This document shows positions 61,251 through 64,000 of a DNA stretch of 64,000 nucleotides, in pieces. The DNA lies in NCBI GenBank assembly GCA_003254925.1, contig QANZ01049188.1, positions 200,095 to 264,094 of the forward strand, read 5' to 3'. The translations under genes were made by a program, and so were the position numbers. The stretch comes from Chamaecrista fasciculata. Its lineage: Eukaryota > Streptophyta > Magnoliopsida > Fabales > Fabaceae. The notes beneath the pieces were generated by a model, which ran no database searches, was not told the DNA's origin, and saw nothing but the letters and a program-made list of their open reading frames with translations. How positions within the stretch are numbered: position 1 is the first letter of the stretch; each line of letters begins with the position of its first letter.

Positions 61251-64000
61251 AGATATATATATCAATTTTCATTTTCAAATATCCAAAGCCGCTGTGAATT
61301 TTTCTTTTCATGACCTTGCTATTTCTTTTTGTTTTTCTGAAAATTTAGCGATATATTTATGCAATTAAACCTAGAAGTAGCCACATACATCTATTTCTAA
61401 TTGAACTTTTTGAGGTTGTATTGAAAAGATGGAGTACTTGGATATTGAAAAGGGATCATTTTTCATGAAATAATAAATTTGGCTTATATTCTTGCTAAAA
61501 ACATTATATGTTTCTGGTTTATAGAGTACAGTTATATACAAGTGTATAAATTGAATTGTACATATTTTAGAAGTAAATAAAATATAGAAATATCATGTAA
61601 AAACAACACGCTAACCTATCTCAACTATGTCAAAATTATGCTGTTAAAGCACGATTTCAGTGTGAAAAAGGAAGAGGAGTGGAGGGAGGATAAGAAATTT
61701 AGGATTTATTCTTCTTTGTTAGGAGGTTGAGAAATAGAGGAAAAATAATAAAAAATTAATTTTTAGTCTCTCATATTTTTTCTTTTACAAATTTTAAATA
61801 CTTTATAAGAATTACTTATATTTAAATAAAGAGATGACGTGTAGAAAGTCAATCATTTTTTCCCTCCTCCTCCTCTCCATCTCCCTTCTAATTATCAAGC
61901 CTTAAATCTTAAAAAAAAAAAAACAACAACAACAATTTGTTTTCCCAACCTTCACTCTCTTAGCTTTAGGGCTTAAAAAAACTCATGCTACTTGTTTGCC
62001 CATAACCTCCAATAATCTATTGTGATCATGAGTATTGTACTATTATTTATTAGTTCAGTTCTTCACCCACATACCAAATATATCAATTATCAAAGTTCAT
62101 CTATGTTTTGTGCGTGACAAAATTCAACGTCACCAAATTATTGTTAGCCATATATCTCTTCTAAAAATCAAATTACTGACATACTTAATGAGTTTCTCTT
62201 CAAACTTCAATTTCTTTACCTTTGAGACAAACTCAACCTCTTTTTTTTTTCCCAAACTCAATCTCAATATTCGAAATTTGTATGAGTTTGAGGGAACTGA
62301 TCGAGATATAAAAAATAATAACTAACGTGTGTATATTTGTTAATTTTTCAATAATAAATTATACATATTTTAGAAGTGTGTAAAATATTTAACTATTTTG
62401 TATATATATTCTATTCATATATTTTATATTATTGATCTATTCAATACTATACGTAGAATCCAATTCTCTCATTACTTATCCTTCTATAAATCCTTTTACT
62501 TGTTCAAGAAAAAGATTGAGTGAAGTGAAATGAATTTTAAGACGTCTAAAAGCACTTTATTATAATTTTCACTAAATTATTGTATACACACCTTTAATGA
62601 TGCTAACAGTTTTATCTTCTTGTCTTTTCATGAATATACAGATTTTCTCTATCTTTACACAAATAGTAAAATACTTTTAAGAAAATGAACTTCTTGGAAA
62701 GAGAAGCCTAGAGTTGAAAAAATGTGTAAATTTATTTAACAACTTATAATTTGTTAAAGTATTTATCATTTTATTAACATACAATTCGAAAAGATCAATA
62801 TGAACAAAATTAAATCATTATAATAAAAACATAGATAGGACAAAAAATTGGTATTACTATTAATATAAGTAGGAATTTATTTTATAATGAGGGAACACAA
62901 TAATTACGTCAATAAATTTTTTTGTACTAAATAGGGTAGATATAACATTAATGGAATTTAAATTATTTAAAAATAATGAAGTGAACATTAAATTAGGCAA
63001 GTATGATGACTATGATATGATGATATCCATTATATTAGGCACCGCTAACCTTGAATTTGAGGAAGAATTCATCCACTTTAAGAAACCCTTTTATAAGTTT
63101 CATTGACTAATATAACAACTCTATTTAACGTACATGTCAATTAATTTTTTTCCATTAATACGGATACACAAAATAATTAAATCCACATGTTGACGTAGAT
63201 TTTTTTGTTCTTTTAATTATTGGAGTATCAATACAGCCATACGCACACAAACAAATAAAAAAGTAATTTGATTAATTGATTCACATGTGACATGTATTTT
63301 ATTATATGGACATTGAAGGCAGCTTTGTTCCATGATTTCAGTGCGCATTATTAGTTTACTATCTCACACACTCATCCATGTGCTTATTCTTCTGAAGCAT
63401 ACAAATTTCAGATAATTGATTTCACGTTCTAAAAATTTTAATTCTGATTTTCTGAGGATTCTCTCACGTTACGGTACTAACTTTATCCTGTAAAAATCTA
63501 AAAAATACACACATATACTGATCCAGTTATGACATAACAATTAACATCTCTAATTAAATATAAATACTCAGTAAAACAGGATGCTAAGAAAAACGAGCCT
63601 GGCTTGATTGTCATTACCATCAAGAATAAAATAATTTTTTTAAAAAAAATTATATAACCTTTTTTATATAGTTGTTATAATATTATTTTAGTCACAAATT
63701 TTATTTAAAATGTTCAAATTAATTGTTTTAAATTTTAGTCACTTTGTGAAAAAAAAATTGTGAATTCTAAAATGTGATTAACAACTCTCTCATACTTTTA
63801 ATTTTGTGTGAAAACTGAAAACACTTCATTTTGTTTGTATTTCAATGAAAAAATTATAATTATTAATATATTTAAAATTGACAGATATCTTAAAATTAGT
63901 AACTGTTACATTTAATACTAGCTAACAAATCCAATAATGATTTGAATAAAAAATTGTAATAAACAATACTTGTTTGTTGCATAACACCAATACATCAGAA
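61251..64000. other. Intergenic AT-rich DNA to the window end
   Basis: No gene recognised on either strand. Several A and T tracts and an (AAC)n run at 61919-61936. The 96-codon frame at 62035 has no domain and AT-driven composition. Confidence 0.45.

Noticed and set aside
62035-62325. 96-codon frame near the window end
   Set aside because: AT-driven composition, no domain, no splice or neighbour support.

Overview
This window is nuclear DNA from a dicot plant, most likely a rosid. It is AT-rich, carries spliced genes with GT-AG introns, and has intergenic DNA full of small transposons. The proteins are plant-specific or plant-type: an OVATE family protein, NDR1/HIN1-like proteins, an E2F, a NEK6-type kinase and a DYW-class PPR protein. 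No species-diagnostic sequence was recognised. I saw no CRISPR array, operon, phage or organelle DNA.

Layout. 1-2.74 kb: a two-coding-exon gene (+) for a 109-aa membrane-anchored coiled-coil protein. 2.74-8.5 kb: intergenic, with a MULE-like element bearing a perfect 9-bp target duplication. 8.5-10.35 kb (-): the 3' exons of CDT1, open and correctly spliced but lacking the N-terminal part, abutting an array of palindromic 27-mers and a hAT-type MITE. 11.9-12.8 kb (+): intronless CAF1 deadenylase. 13.6-14.7 kb: a MULE-like element containing a LINE-derived insertion. 16.1-16.5 kb (-): OVATE family protein. 16.9-17.9 kb: a Stowaway-like MITE whose interior has become a four-copy 238-bp tandem array. 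19.7-20.2 kb: a Copia gag fossil. 22.3-22.8 kb: a second LINE-derived copy ending in an (AG)n tract. 23.4-24.6 kb (+): a plastid DUF1279 protein. 25.4-29.5 kb (-): a complete 14-coding-exon E2F gene with an E2F consensus site just before its own start codon. 34.7-35.3 kb (-): an NHL12-like protein. 35.3-44.8 kb: no gene recognised, but many MITEs and an Au-type SINE. 44.8-45.6 kb (-): a second LEA_2/NHL protein. 47.2-53.8 kb: a partial duplication carrying two more LINE-derived copies and a PPR gene fragment around an intronless PPR gene (48.6-51.0 kb), whose DYW tail is separated from the main frame by one base; a PGG-domain relic lies between. 54.3-60.5 kb (-): a complete 14-coding-exon NEK6/IBO1-type kinase. 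60.5-64 kb: its upstream region and intergenic DNA.

The genes do not form one pathway. E2F and CDT1 are a known regulator-target pair in the G1/S programme, and NEK6 acts on microtubules. The gene set resembles two Arabidopsis neighbourhoods from memory (OFP/E2FA/NHL12 and CAF1a/NEK6), so the order is probably old synteny rather than a new system. The most unusual material is in the repeats: the MITE-born tandem array, the palindrome array beside truncated CDT1, the LINE-derived short family with a nested insertion, and the PPR duplication. Single N bases (6456, 15617, 18730, 19585, 22822, 48311) mostly fall at repeat edges and warn of assembly joints.
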